Assembly (NCBI GenBank): GCA_027924585.1
Contig: BSBM01000436.1
Coordinates: forward strand, 12,190,501 to 12,254,500
Length of the DNA stretch: 64,000 nucleotides
Origin: Larix kaempferi
Taxonomy: Eukaryota > Streptophyta > Pinopsida > Pinales > Pinaceae
Direction: 5' to 3'
Notes under the pieces: model-generated
Databases searched by the model: none
The model's input: only the letters and a program-made list of their open reading frames with translations
Told to the model about the DNA's origin: nothing
In this document: in pieces, positions 53,363-64,000 of the stretch
How positions within the stretch are numbered: position 1 is the stretch's first letter
How the letters are laid out: every line of letters starts with the position of its first letter
Program-made: the position numbers and the translations under genes

Positions 53363-53730
53363 GTGGAAGGTGTCCCTAGGGGGGTGCTTATCGACCCTAA
53401 AGGAAATCAAGTAGCAGAGTATGCATGGGGACTAGGCAAAACAATAGACAACCAAGCATAAGCCCTAGTCTTAATATAGGGACTAAACATCACTAATCAT
53501 TTGAAAAGGAAAACACTCCAAGTCTTTGGAGACTCTACCATCATTATCAAATACATGGTCTTTCAATTCCTTCCCCAAGGTGACGAGCTCAACATAATAA
53601 TTTATTGAATCTTCATTAACCTTCAAACCTTCAACAAGATTACATTTCATCAAATCCTCCAAGGTTTAAATTATTAGGTAGACACAATGGCGAACAAATC
53701 TTGTAATATCCCTTGTGGTGAATTGGCAAA
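53363..53730 (+). pseudogene. Orphan RNase H remnant
   Basis: Plus strand: GVLIDPKGNQVAEYAWGLGKTIDNQA then TAA where Glu is expected, ALVLI-GLN, LQVFGDSTIIIKYMV (Asp) and, after a gap, DTMANKSCNIPCGEL. This is the layout of the retroelement RNase H (compare LINE2 YAWVLGQASNNQPEILALWQG ... FGDSRLIIKAV). Its orientation is opposite to the nearby LINEs and it abuts the C LTR. Could be a LINE tail or a Tat-type second RNase H; NIPCGEL favours the latter slightly. Confidence 0.65.
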
Positions 53731-55531
53731 AATAAGGGTAGGGTGTTTATGCCCCTACCCTAATTTTTACACCCAACGAAACTTGAATGAAGTGCATTTA
53801 TATCTAGAACAGGAGGTAGGGAAAATCCATGTATCATATGGATCAGGTTATCATTCCAATATATCCTTCATTCAATTCAGACACTAAGAAGTTTAAGAGG
53901 AGTACGTCAATGGGATCTCTTGAATCATCATGGTATTTCCTCCCCTGCAAACTATCCTGGAGGTTTTCTAATCTTTGAAATGCTCCCTCTAGCAAAGTTT
54001 GAGACCAAAGCTCAACCTCCTGATGATGTTTCATTCATTCCTGCTAGAAACTAGAAGCACCCCAGCAAGTTTTTGGTCCCTAACAATAATCTATAGTGAC
54101 TGGTCTTGACTTTCTATGTCCTTATTTTGAGCACTCTCAATTGTTGGTGTTACAGTCTTAACATTGAAGGCACTCAAGCAAACTCTTAGTTGTTTGACTT
54201 TGACAAAATTTTGGTTGGTTGGCATTTTGTCATGATCTTGTAGTTAAGTTTTGTCTCGGTCTTGGTTATCATAGCAGTTGCGTATGGAATATACAGTGTT
54301 GTTTTGATTAGTGATTACTTCTATGTCCCTATTTTGAGCACTCTCAACTATTGATGCTATAGTATTAATTCCAAGGGTCCTTGCGCAAACACTTAGGTGT
54401 TCTAAGGTTTTGTAGTAGCAAGTTGATGGACCGAAACAAGATTTTGGATAGTGACCTCCCATAGTCACACAAGACACTATGTCCATGCAGAGATTTAAAG
54501 AGCCATCAAACGTTTTGAAAAAATCAGTGATGAATGTCGGGATTCCACGATGGATGTTTTGAGGAGATGGGGGACATGGAGAAAGAACTGGGAAATGAAA
54601 AATGCCAGGGAAATTAAAGTAATCAAAAGGCAGTAGATATGAATGAAAGCACATATAGAGAAGCATAACAGTAAGATTATTATGTTGGTAGTTGATTTTG
54701 AAAGTCAGAAAGAAAAGTTGGAGGAGGTGACAACAAAAGTGAAAGAACTCTATAAAAGAGTTCTATAGCTTGAGTTGGAGCAAAGGCCTAGCTTTGAAGA
54801 TCTCAAGAATGTGCTATCCCATGAAGCATCAATTGTTTCTTTGGGTTTGTTAGAAATGGAAGAGGATACAATTGAATAATCTCCAGAGGCAAAGAAGCAA
54901 TAAGACCAATCCAATTTGGCTTCAACAACAAGACAAACAATCCCCAACATATTTGGGCAAGGTTGGTTTGCAATATTGTTTTGTTGTTTTGTAAATTTTT
55001 ACTATTGGTAGGATAGTTTCTATGGCTATCTACCGACCATAGTTTAAAAACTATTAGAAATTTAGTCACGACAAGGAAGGACATGGAGAGTTATTGTCAA
55101 ACATTTGGTTTAGTTTTGGACAATCTTTCAAGTTATAAACATATAAAAATAGAAGCAAACAACAATAACAATGGAACACAAAATCTACATGGAAACCTTG
55201 TTGTGCATAGGTTAAAACATAGGGAAATGGTAGCTTTCATATTTTATTATTACTCGGCAAAAAATTTACAATGATTTCTTGTAGAACAATGTCAGGGGTG
55301 ATTTCCCTTTTATACAATACATATGAGGATTCCATAAGGAACCAAAATACACTTGAAGGTTGTAGAAATTCTCACCTCGTGGGTTCTGCCCCCCACACCA
55401 CCAGGCACGTGGGACCTTCCCAACCCCTCCCGCAACCCCCCTAGCGCATTTGGTGCATATGAATTGGCATGTGCCTAATCATGTACTATTCTATAGGAAG
55501 AATGCCAAAGATCTAGATATTGAATTCATAT
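53731..55531. other. Unassigned region with a 198-bp tandem duplication
   Basis: 54113-54230 and 54311-54430 are diverged copies (tctatgtcc(t/c)tattttgagcactctcaa ...). On the plus strand some phrases look protein-like (KEKLEEVTTKVKELYKRV near 54710; LELEQRPSFEDLKNVL near 54770), suggesting a decayed coiled-coil gag or similar, but stops are frequent. Nothing else recognised. A GC-rich patch (cccaccaggcacgtggg near 55396) stands out locally. Confidence 0.4.
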
Positions 55532-55945
55532 GCTGACATTTTAGTAATCCCATTTTGTATCCAATGACTATAAAGTTAGGATGCAATCCTTTTCTTTTTT
55601 GCTACAAATAGTAATTGTTCTTGTAAAATTAAAAAATGTTGTGTACACACACACACACACATATATGTATATATGCTGACATTTTAGTAATCCCATTTTG
55701 TATCCAATGGCTATAAAGTTAGACTGCAATCCTTTTATTTTTTAATACAAATAGTAATCATTCCTGTAAAATTAGAAAATGTTGTTTATATATATATATA
55801 TATATATATATATGCTGACATTTTAGTAATCCCATTTTGTATCCAATGACTATAAAGTTAGGCTGCAATCCTTTTCTTTTTTAATACAAATAGTAATCAT
55901 TCTTGTAAAATTAAAATATGTTGTGTATATATATATATATATAAA
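55532..55945 (+). repeat. About 140-bp tandem repeat with microsatellites
   Basis: Three copies starting gctgacattttagtaatccc at 55532, 55675 and 55814. Each ends in a dinucleotide run, (ca)n/(ta)n in the first and (ta)n in the second and third. Copies differ by few substitutions, so the duplication is younger than its surroundings. Confidence 0.9.
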
Positions 55946-55962
55946 CAATGTTAGATTTAGAT

Positions 55963-56500
55963 GTACACTTTGTTAGCAAATGATATTTTTTAAAATTGTA
56001 ACCATGACTGGCATCAACTTTATGGTTATTGCAACCTTTACTTTTTTCAGTAATCAATTTGCATGTATCCCATGGATAGTGATTGTTAGTTTCTTTAAAG
56101 AAGTCAATGTTGACAACACTTAGATCTTCCATCAACTCATTCATGACTTGAGTTTTCATAAAAATATTAGGTGACCTCTCATAATCAAATCCTAGCCCAA
56201 CCTTATACAAGATATGCTAGAAAAAGTACACTTTGTTAGCAAACTATATTTATTAAAATTAAAACCATGATAGGCATCAACTTTAATGATATCACAACCT
56301 TCACTTTTTTAAATAATAAATTTACATGGATCCATAAACAATGATTGTTAACTTCTTTGAAGAAGCTGGTGTGGAAAACACTTAGATATGCCATCAACTC
56401 ACTCATGAAACTAATAATATCGCTACGAACCTTAAAATGAACAAATACATAAGATAAAACATGAAGCACATAGATAACCAATAAGCCATGAACATATTGA
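55963..56500 (-). repeat. 264-bp tandem duplication
   Basis: tacactttgttagcaaa begins at 55963 and again at 56227; the copies share ggcatcaacttta, attgttaacttcttt-like words and gccatcaact. On the minus strand the two copies give related peptides (ELM-DLSV-N-DFFKE-NNH versus ELMAYLSVFHTSFFKEVNNH), which may be a relic of a coding repeat. The second copy needs a frame change. Confidence 0.75.
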
Positions 56501-57502
56501 ACATCAAAACTTAGCAAATATTGATCAATCTTATTTAAAACAACATAAATACATGACCTCCCTTGCCCATAGAAGGAAAAGAGGACAAATCCTGCTCTTC
56601 TACTCTAGATTCTCATGCACTCAAAATTCAAATGAATCCAATTTGAATAATATAATGAGAATGGTGCTAATGATTCGTAAGAATCTTAATATCTAAGACT
56701 AAATTCTACAAGGAGTCCAAGGCTATCACCTCAACTATCACTATAATGCCTCCTAACCATACTGTCATTAAATCCCACTAAATGTTTTCTAACTCTAAGT
56801 CACAAAGTCAGGTCATGAATACCCATTACAATAACGGTGTAGGGTGTGACCTTGGGCACCAACACTAATCATAAGCTTCCTTTAAGCTACCCCAAATCCA
56901 TGTATAATTACTTATAGTGTTTAAACCTTATTATACATGCTGACATGCTTGGTATCAATATAACATTGATGGATTATAAATTAGTTGGAGTTGACTAGCT
57001 ATTACTTGAGTATCATCTCCACATTTTAACCAGAGTTTGTGGAATTCATGATTTCATATGATATGGTTATCCAAAGTTTTTTTTCGTTTTCAACTTCACC
57101 TCTTATTTTGGGTATAGGGGCGGAATGCTCGGTCCCCACACTGAACATTTATATCTTCGTAAATGTCATAAAATCCTATTAAATTAAATGTCATTCTAAT
57201 TGATGTTGTTTCATGACATTGGTTAATTTCCCTTGTCAGTACCATCTCCAGATTTATGTAGGCCCTTGTAGATTCTAACATGACCTTCCTACACAACATC
57301 ACTATACCATGCGATCTAACAACTCATTTGCATGTTGCACGTGCTCCACTTGTAGGAGGAGTGAACACCTTTGATATATGTAAGCAACCTGAGGTTTTGA
57401 TCCAACATCTTTAATCCTTTCACCCGTGCCCTCATCAATGTATAACGTACGAATGACTATACAAGCTAGATATTCTTTGAAATCACTAACCATGGAATCA
57501 TC
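56501..57502. other. Unassigned AT-rich spacer
   Basis: No domain, repeat or RNA gene recognised. Frames at 57096-57302 and 57302-57580 on the minus strand have no known motif; the second runs into the LINE3 tail. 57485-57519 contains the phrase ccatggaatca twice. Confidence 0.45.
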
Positions 57503-57519
57503 TGTTAGCCATGGAATCA
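57503..57519. repeat. LINE3 target-site duplication, left
   Basis: tgttagccatggaatca; partner at 63895-63911 differs at one base (t for a). Immediately followed by the T run (57520-57527) that is the LINE A tail on the minus strand. Confidence 0.85.
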
Positions 57520-57750
57520 ATTTTTTTATAACAAAAACAGTTATAATTTGTATTAAAAACAACGAAGAAGGCTGGGACAATTACAACAAAAAGAGATATT
57601 CTTGTTTGAAATGTCAAGAATCATCCTCTGGCATAATCCTAAAACTAGAGCTCATCAAACCAAAACCAAACCGATCCAGCTCCAAACATCACTGAGTAAG
57701 GGACCACAGGGATAGTCCATGTAGCATTGAAACAATGCAGCTTGTCGAAA

Positions 57751-58600
57751 CTATTGTAGGAGCCCATAGTTCTGATATAGGAGGAGAGAATTTCTCCCAA
57801 TGCAGGCCATAGTTCTGATATCCTTTAACGTTTTTAACGTTAATATTTTTTCCTGAGTGAGAGTCTCGACCAAATGCCTTCCCAATGAATGGTATTCCCT
57901 CACATAAATTGTGATTGAATGGTGGTTCTTGCGATGGCCCAGAAAATTCATAAGCTTGAGAGAAAACCTCGCCTTAGACCCCATTAATTCCTCCAGTGTT
58001 CTACGGATTCTCCATCTTTCCTTTAAAGCATCATCTTCTAGTTTAAATTGAGGCCCTGCCTGTTGATTCCAATTCATAATGCTGATTTTCTTATGGAATG
58101 GTGAAGAGGTTAGTGATCCCATTGATTTTCAGAATTCCTTTGCTCACTGGGACTGCTTTGTTAGCAGCAAGATCCACATCTCCATTGAGGTTTCGCAAAA
58201 TGTGGAAGATCTCAATTCTTTGGAAAGATTTCATGATAATCTTGATTTTATTGAGTATATGCGAGAGTCTCATATTTTTGGGTCAATTTTTGGTAATGAG
58301 GGCTTGGATCACCATCCTTGAGTCTCCAAAGACATTTATTTCTCTGACTCTTCCCTTGTCTTAGCTTGATACAGACCTTGCCATAAAGCTAAGGCTTCAA
58401 CAATTTTATTGGTGTCTTCACCAAGTCCCCCGGAGTATTGAAGTTCAAGAGCATCCTTGGGGCCTAGCAACACCCCTCATCCTCCAGCCTCCTCGGGATT
58501 CCCTTTGGAAGCCCCATCAAAGAAAAGGGTATGTCCCTTCAGTGATTTCTGCCACAATTTAAAGTTTGTGGAATCCATCTGAATTTCCCAGTTTTCCAAT
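57751..58600 (-). pseudogene. LINE3 RNase H and 3' region
   Basis: Minus strand near 58540: FFDGASKGNPEEAGG, TGA, GVLLGPKDALELQYSGGLGE, then EALALWQGL and, after damage, a region corresponding to the Asp block. The RNase H is read until about 58250. 58122-57751 is open (123 codons) but unlike RNase H; it may be 3' UTR. A short repeated phrase (atagttctgatat) occurs at 57768 and 57807. Confidence 0.75.
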
Positions 58601-59672
58601 TTGATAGAAGCAAGGACAATGAGATGCGGGAAAGGGATTATGTTGTTCATCCAAATTTCTTCATCCCCATTAACGTACCTTTATTCTCCTGGAGAGGAAG
58701 AGATTTTAAACAATCTCCCATCAAGGCTTGTGCTTTCGTAGCAACATGGGCTGCAAGAGAGGATTTATTCCTGAAAATACGGGCATTTCTTTCCAGCCAA
58801 AGCTCCCAGAAGATAAATTTAGGGAGAGTTAACCAACAGGCTTTGATTCTTTCTTTTTTGATTAGGGGATATGGATACAAAGAGACCCATTCACTTAGGA
58901 GTGTAGATACCGCCTCGGGAAGAGTAAGATGATTCGACCAAGAGCTCAATGCATAAGTCTAGACTCCTGCTGCAAAGGGACAATTTAACAAAATGTGGTC
59001 GACTGTTTCTTTTGATAGGAGGCACATGGGACATCTCGTCGGTCCTTCCCATCCTATTTTTTTAATATTATCTCTAGTTAATATGCACATCCATATAAAC
59101 GTATCAACTTTAGGGAGACTTTTGAATCTCCATATTTCTTTCCAAAGAGATTGGGGGGGACATTCGGAATTGCTTTGATCTACTTGTAACCTTCTACAAT
59201 AGTGTAATAACCAAAATTTGAGCCCCATCCTCGCGTATCCTTCACCTAGCAGCTGCAGGGGCCTTCCCATGAAGATAGGAAATCGGGATGCGTTCTTCAT
59301 CAATCATTTGATTTGGACAGTATGGGAGATTCCATTCCTTCCACGTCTTGGAGTTGTCCTCATCCAGACTGAGATATCCCAAAGGGAGAACATATTGAGG
59401 GACTTGTAATGGATTTTTAGATTTGAATTGTTTAAAATTGAGTCTAAAGTTGGCCCTCCAAGGATTGAGTCTTCCCAGATAAGAATATTTTTACCATTCC
59501 CCGAGATCCAAGTTAAAAGTGGCTGGAAGAACCCATAAGCTTTTTGACATATATTGAAAATCGGGGATCCTTTCCTTACCTTTGGAGGCTTATCGAGGCA
59601 TGTAATGCGTGATCCAGAGTAATATTTCTTCCAGAGAGCGTGCTTGCTCCAGGTTAGCTTTCCAGTTACCAA
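58601..59672 (-). pseudogene. LINE3 post-RT region and zf-RVT
   Basis: 59672-59304 reads GKLTWSKHALWKKYYSG, CLDKPPKVRKGSPIF, WISGNGKNILIWED and SLWDISVW. 59303-58959 reads WKEIWRFKSLPKVDTFIWM, RDNIKKIGWEGPTRCPMC and VDHILLNCPFA, the zf-RVT segment. 58949-58647 reads FIFWELWLERNARIFRNK, the helical part before RNase H. Matches LINE2 throughout. The stop after RGRNGISHTVQIK and frame changes show decay. Confidence 0.85.
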
Positions 59673-59765
59673 TTTCCAGAGAAACTTTGCACCGAGAGCT
59701 AGATTTTGAGCTCTGATATCTCTGATTTGGAGACCCCCTTCTAAAAGTGGTTTGGTGAGTTTTCC

Positions 59766-61336
59766 CTAGATGAACAAAGGGAGTTTGTTTTCACCATTTT
59801 TACCCCCTTTCCATAAAAATATTCTCAGGATCGCTTCCATTTTATTGTTGAAACCAGTTGGGGCCAACATGATTGAGATTTGAAAGATAAGTATGCTGAA
59901 AAGAACAGATTTTATCAAAACCAACTTCCTAGCTTTGTTGAGCCACTTTGCTCCCCAATTATTGATTTTGTTCTTTAGTTTGTCGAGCAGAGGGTTCCAT
60001 TGATCGAATTTTATGTTTACTCTCGAAATGGGGATTCCTATATATTTAAAGGAATTCCATTGTGTCTTCCCCTCCATTTCCATAATTATGGAGATTTTCG
60101 TCATTTCTCTTGTGGTGCAATTCCACCCGTAAATTTGACTTTTCCTGTAGCTTATCTAACTACCCAAGGCTTCTTTTTAGAGATCAAGCTCCCTTTTTAT
60201 TCTTCTAGCAGTAATATTACTGACTCCTCCCAATAGGAGCGCGTCATCAACGAACTGAGCATGGTTGATCTCCTTGAATCCACGAGATATTCTGATTCCT
60301 AATAGCTCATCATGGATTCGACAATGCTCTAATTGAAAGCTAAGAATAGAAGCTCGAATAACATACAACAGAGGTGACATCGGGAAACCTTGGAGCAGCC
60401 CCTTGGTGGCTTGGAAGAAATCAACAGCTCGCCCATTGACCAATGGGGCTATCCAAGGGGATCCTATGCAAGCCTTTACCCAGTTAATGAATTCCGAGGC
60501 AAATCCGAATTGGAGCATTACCTGAAATAGGAGGTCATGTTGAACATGTCGAATGCGTTATCTAAATCTAATTTGACAGTCATACCTTTTTCACGTCGGT
60601 AGTTGCTTGAGTGAATAGCTTCTTGAACTAGGATGATATTATCAGTAATATGTCTGCCTTTGATGAAGCCCCCTTGGTTCTCTGGAATGATGGCAGGAAG
60701 AATATATTTGACATGATTGGCGATTAATTTAGTGATGAGATTATAACTACTATTGCACAGAGAGATTGGCCGGTATCAGTCGAAGGAGGAGGCTCCTTTT
60801 TCTTTATGGATTAGAGTTAAGAATGCCGAATCTGTGCTCTCTCCGATCTTATGACAGTTCTGAGATTTTACGACCATTCTGTCTAAGTCTTTTTTGATGA
60901 TTGACCAGCAGAATTTTATGAACCTAACAGTAAACCCATCCGGGCAAGGGGCTTTGTTTGGTTCCATATTTCCCAAGGCTGTCTTGATTTCTTTTCTGGT
61001 AATTGGTGCCATGAGATTTTGATTGATTTCCTGCATTACTAGAGATGGGACATGCTCTATAATATTCTTACTTCTTTCATCCTGCGCATGAGTATTTTTT
61101 GAGTACAACTCTTTGAAGTGGAGATGAGCAACCTGTTTGATTTCGTTGAAATCGTTAATGATTTGGTCATGGCTTTGAATTTCTTTAAACGAATTGTACT
61201 GCTTCCTAGCTTCAACTTGTTTGTGGAAGAAACTGGTATTCTTGTCACCAGATTGAATCCAAAGGCTTCTAGACTTCTGCTTCCAATAATCTTCCTCCTC
61301 TCTACATGCAGAGTGAAGTTTCCTTTGAAGATCCAA
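59766..61336 (-). pseudogene. LINE3 reverse transcriptase
   Basis: 61336-60776 reads RSLWIQSGDKNTSFFHKQ, MEPNKAPCPDGFTVRFIKFCW and FLTLIHKEKGA. 60776-60520 lies in other frames. 60518-60177 reads WIAPLVNGRAVDFFQATKGL, QGFPMSPLLYVI and NHAQFVDDALLLGG (FVDD active site). 60104-59766 reads WNPLLDKLKNKI and GAKWLNKARKLVLIKSV, ending FLWKGG. At least four frame changes or stops. The RT domain is recognisable in full but inactive. Confidence 0.88.
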
Positions 61337-61342
61337 TTCGTG

Positions 61343-62325
61343 TTACATCTTCTCATTGGTGATCGGGCTTTCTTCCAATAAGATTTGGTGATTTTCCAGC
61401 TGAGTTTGGGCTTCCAATCTCTGATGTGAAGGAGATTTTATGTTTTTAGCCCAGCTCTTGAGATATTTTTTAAGACGCCTCAGTTTTTCTTCCCAAACGA
61501 AGAATGTTGATCCTGAGACTGGTCTCGACCAGGCTCCAAGGACAATTTCATGGAATCCTTCCTTTTGGATCCAAGACGGACTGAACTTGAAGGGAATGGG
61601 CCCCAAGTTTTTGTCTTTGGAAACATCTAAAAGAATAGGCTTGTGATCTGACGCATTAAAAGGCAGGATTTTAGAGGTGACATCCAGTCCTAGAAGAAGA
61701 AAGGATCTATGGACTAAGAATCTGTCCAATCTAGCAGCGATGTGCCCTGGGCCCATTCTTTTGTTCGTCCAAGTAAATTTACCTTTGGAGGGCTTAATGT
61801 CTTCTAGCTTCCATTCATGAATGAGATCTTCCACCGTTTCCCAAAATTGGTCTCTTACAATGGATCCCCCTCTTTTTCCCCCTAGGGACAGAGTGACATT
61901 TAGATCTCCTCTAAAACAATATTCTCCACTTGGTGAATTCTGAGGTAGTCTTGAATGAAATTCCAACAATATTTTTTTTCCTAGATAAGATTCAGAGCAT
62001 AAATGTTAAAAAGGCAGATATGGAGATCTGACTCCTTTTGGAGAAGTTTAGTGTAAATCCAGTGAGTCCAGATGTCAGAAGCCAAAATCTCAAATTTGTC
62101 CTTGTCCCACAAAGTGTGTAATCCACCGGAGGCTCCCCTTGCACTGACCGCTATTCCTTGCCCATTTTTCCAAAAAAATTCACTAGTTTGGAGGAAGGCT
62201 AGTTCCTGCATTTTAGTCTCCCGGATAAGTAGAATGTCCGGGATTGATATGCAAAGGAGCTATTTCATCGAATCTTCCTTTCTTCTACTTCCCAACCCCC
62301 TACAATTCCATGAGACTACCTTCAT
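61343..62325 (-). pseudogene. LINE3 endonuclease
   Basis: ORF2 start ATG 62325: SWNCRGLGS, then TAG after a few codons; LIRETKM (Glu kept, Gln changed); FFWKNGQGIAVSARGASGGL (62211-61981); frame change; then 61969-61343 with FRGDLNVTLSLGGKRGGSI, GKFTWTNKR, AARLDRFLVHRS, NASDHKPI and PFKFSPSWIQ. All expected APE-type blocks are present in pieces, in the same order as LINE2. Confidence 0.87.
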
Positions 62326-62329
62326 CGCT

Positions 62330-63625
62330 TACTTTTTTGGGTTGGGAGTGGCCCCTTTGGAGGGATGCCCCTCGTGTCTTGCACTGCAAGTGTTTAACAT
62401 TTTTTCCAAGGTGGGTTGGGAACCCTGGAGCTTCTCTTCGTAAGTGGTCCTTTCTCTTCTTTCCTATGCCGATTTCCTTCCACGAGTGACTAGCTGAACG
62501 GAGTTTTGAGATATTTCTATTTCTCCTTCCTCTTCCTCTGTATCTTCTTCCTCTGTTTCTAGTTCATGGCTATCTATTTTTTTGCCTGGTTCTTGAGGGG
62601 ATGGTATTTCCTTGTTTGCTTGGTTTTCAACCTCTGCGAGTTTTTTTTTTCCCGAGAAATCGTCTAGAGTACTGGCCCCAAGTTCTTGGTTTCCTAACAC
62701 TTCAAAGTTGTTTCCTATCGGTAGTTTTCCCTTCGAAGATTCCTGTTCCTTTCCATATTTGGTTGTGGGTGGGTTAGGGTTGATGCCATCTTTTTTAAGA
62801 CAATTTTTAGGGATTGCCTTCGATATTTTTTCTAGTTGCCATCCTTCCCTTGCCTCTTTTTCTTATTGATTTAATTGATCCTTTGGACAATTATTTTGAA
62901 AGTGACCATGTTCATGGCAGCTTCTGCATTTAAATGGTAACTGTTCATATTCCAGCTTCTGAAAGTGATTCCATTCCCCTACTGTGAGTTTGACGACTTC
63001 AGGGAGACCAGCTTCTAAGTCCACTTCCATGCAGATCCGGGCAAAGGAATACTGACCCCTGGGATCATATTGATCTATGTATTTCCCTAGCCCATTCCCT
63101 ATTGATTGTAGAGACGAAGGGTTCCAACAGTGGATCGGTAAACTGGGCAAGCGAACCCAGACAAGAATAGCTTTGGGTACATCTAGGGTTAGATCAAAAT
63201 CTGGTGTCCACTGGTTTAAATACAATCCTTTCGGTCCCATGAAGTACGGACTGCTTCTGAATATCAAATCCCTGTCATCTTTTGAAATAAATTCAAACAG
63301 AAAGAAGCCTCTGCCTACTGGCATAACAAGTTATGCTGGCAGCGATTAGAGGCCTCCAGTTTTTTTGGATCCAGTTGTCCATCGTACGGGGAGAGGGCCA
63401 AATCCCTGAGAGCTATCCCACCAATTCCCGATCTGCTTGGGAAACAACTACTTTCATTGGTTGATCCAAAGGGAGGGCAACTGTCGGAACATCATCCAAT
63501 TTCTTTACAAACTTAGGGACCGGGAGGAGCACTGGATTTTTCCCATATGTGTTGATCAATCTTTCGAAAGCTTCGGATTCTGCTGTAGGCGGCGTGGACG
63601 AAGGTCCAACTCCAATGGACCCCAT
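62330..63625 (-). pseudogene. LINE3 ORF1 (DUF4283 / zinc knuckle)
   Basis: ATG near 63625 (MGSIGVGPS). 63625-63413 reads AFERLINTYGKNP and VPKFVKKLDDVP. 63324-62863 carries the DUF4283 core: RGFFLFEFISKDDRDLIFR, LYLNQWTPDFDL, WVRLPSLPIHCW, QYSFARICMEVDLEAGLPE and the knuckle CRSCHEHGHFQNNC. 62700-62464 is the acidic tail with a run of Glu and Thr. Parallel to LINE2 ORF1 along its length. Frameshifts between the pieces. Confidence 0.87.
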
Positions 63626-63894
63626 GGAAACGAACCAGCCCCTAATCCAATCTCAAACGCATGTGAGATCGACAGGGGACGAGGTAGTTATCGCCAGAGG
63701 GGCTCTGATCAGCAGGGGTGCTCTCTCTCCAATGGCCCAAGCCAAAGCCTCGATCGATAGGGAATGCAACGACTTGTATAGTGAAAACCCAGGTGGGCCA
63801 AGCCCAAACCATGATCGGCCTGGGTCAAGATAGCTATTGGCTAGGGTCGCCGATCAGCCGTGCAGAACTGCGTCGTCGTTGGTCAATCCAATCT

Positions 63895-63911
63895 TGTTAG
63901 CCATGGTATCA
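63895..63911. repeat. LINE3 target-site duplication, right
   Basis: tgttagccatggtatca, one mismatch from 57503-57519. The remaining 89 bases to the window end are AT-rich and unassigned. Confidence 0.85.
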
Positions 63912-64000
63912 TTACAATATATGTGGACAACTAATGCAAATATCTATATATATGCTTGCAAAATACCTGGAGACGCATAGGCACAAGTTAATTTGGAATC

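Larger units (their letters stand above)
57520..63894 (-). mobile_element. LINE3, decayed relative of LINE2
   Basis: 6.4 kb between a 17-bp target duplication. Minus-strand order: 5' leader (63894-63626), ORF1, ORF2 with EN, RT, zinc finger and RNase H, then a 3' tail (aatacaaattataactgttttt) and A run. ORF1 stop and ORF2 ATG are three bases apart (TAAGCGATG), against an overlap in LINE2. Numerous frameshifts and stops. Same family as LINE2 by protein order and motifs, but much older. Confidence 0.9.

Noticed and set aside
1-64000. tRNA, rRNA, snRNA or miRNA genes
   Set aside because: Both strands were read for tRNA arms and conserved rRNA phrases; only primer-binding sites complementary to tRNA ends were found.

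Overview
The window is eukaryotic, repeat-dominated DNA from a plant, most likely a seed plant with a large genome. The evidence is: plant-type Ty3 and Copia LTR retrotransposons, L1-like LINEs with an RNase H domain, a plant mobile domain (PMD) gene, and retrocopies of enolase and beta-COP. I cannot resolve the species. I see no conventional intact host gene, tRNA, rRNA or CRISPR. Nearly everything is transposon nested in transposon.

Left block (1-35033) is a set of Russian dolls. A minus-strand LINE (LINE1, 28207-34400) is the oldest layer. A minus-strand Copia element (LTR 25887-28206, gag 24053-25825) lies in its RT region. A minus-strand Ty3 element of Tat type (A; internal 1-6608 plus 22351-23064, 5' LTR 23065-24052) lies in the Copia gag. 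A complete plus-strand 15.7-kb Ty3 Tat-type element (B; 6609-22350, LTRs 724/723 bp) lies in the leader of A. A separate 2.0-kb retroposon carrying a piece of beta-COP (29892-31897, 17-bp target duplication) lies in LINE1.

Element B is the most interesting object. Besides gag, PR, RT/RH and INT (several nonsense codons and a frameshift) it has a second RNase H after INT. It also has an intact two-exon antisense gene for a 457-aa PMD protein (17096-18569, intron 17566-17665) behind its own minus-strand TATA motifs. Two 33-bp-register hairpin arrays of the same family lie one in the sense leader (7535-7831) and one in the antisense leader (18587-18885). A 149-bp tandem array (19259-19970) upstream of the antisense gene carries a minus-strand TATA-like motif in four of its five units. 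Sense genes would supply mobility. The antisense gene looks like a captured host-type PMD gene with its own promoter.

Right block (35034-64000): a minus-strand Ty3 element with 2.2-kb LTRs (C; 35034-53290) has a heavily decayed interior, which holds a processed enolase pseudogene on the plus strand. Its right LTR is split by a nearly complete LINE (LINE2, 45438-51215, 21-bp target duplication). Beyond C are an orphan RNase H fragment, several diverged tandem duplications and a third, decayed LINE of the same family (LINE3, 57520-63894, 17-bp target duplication).
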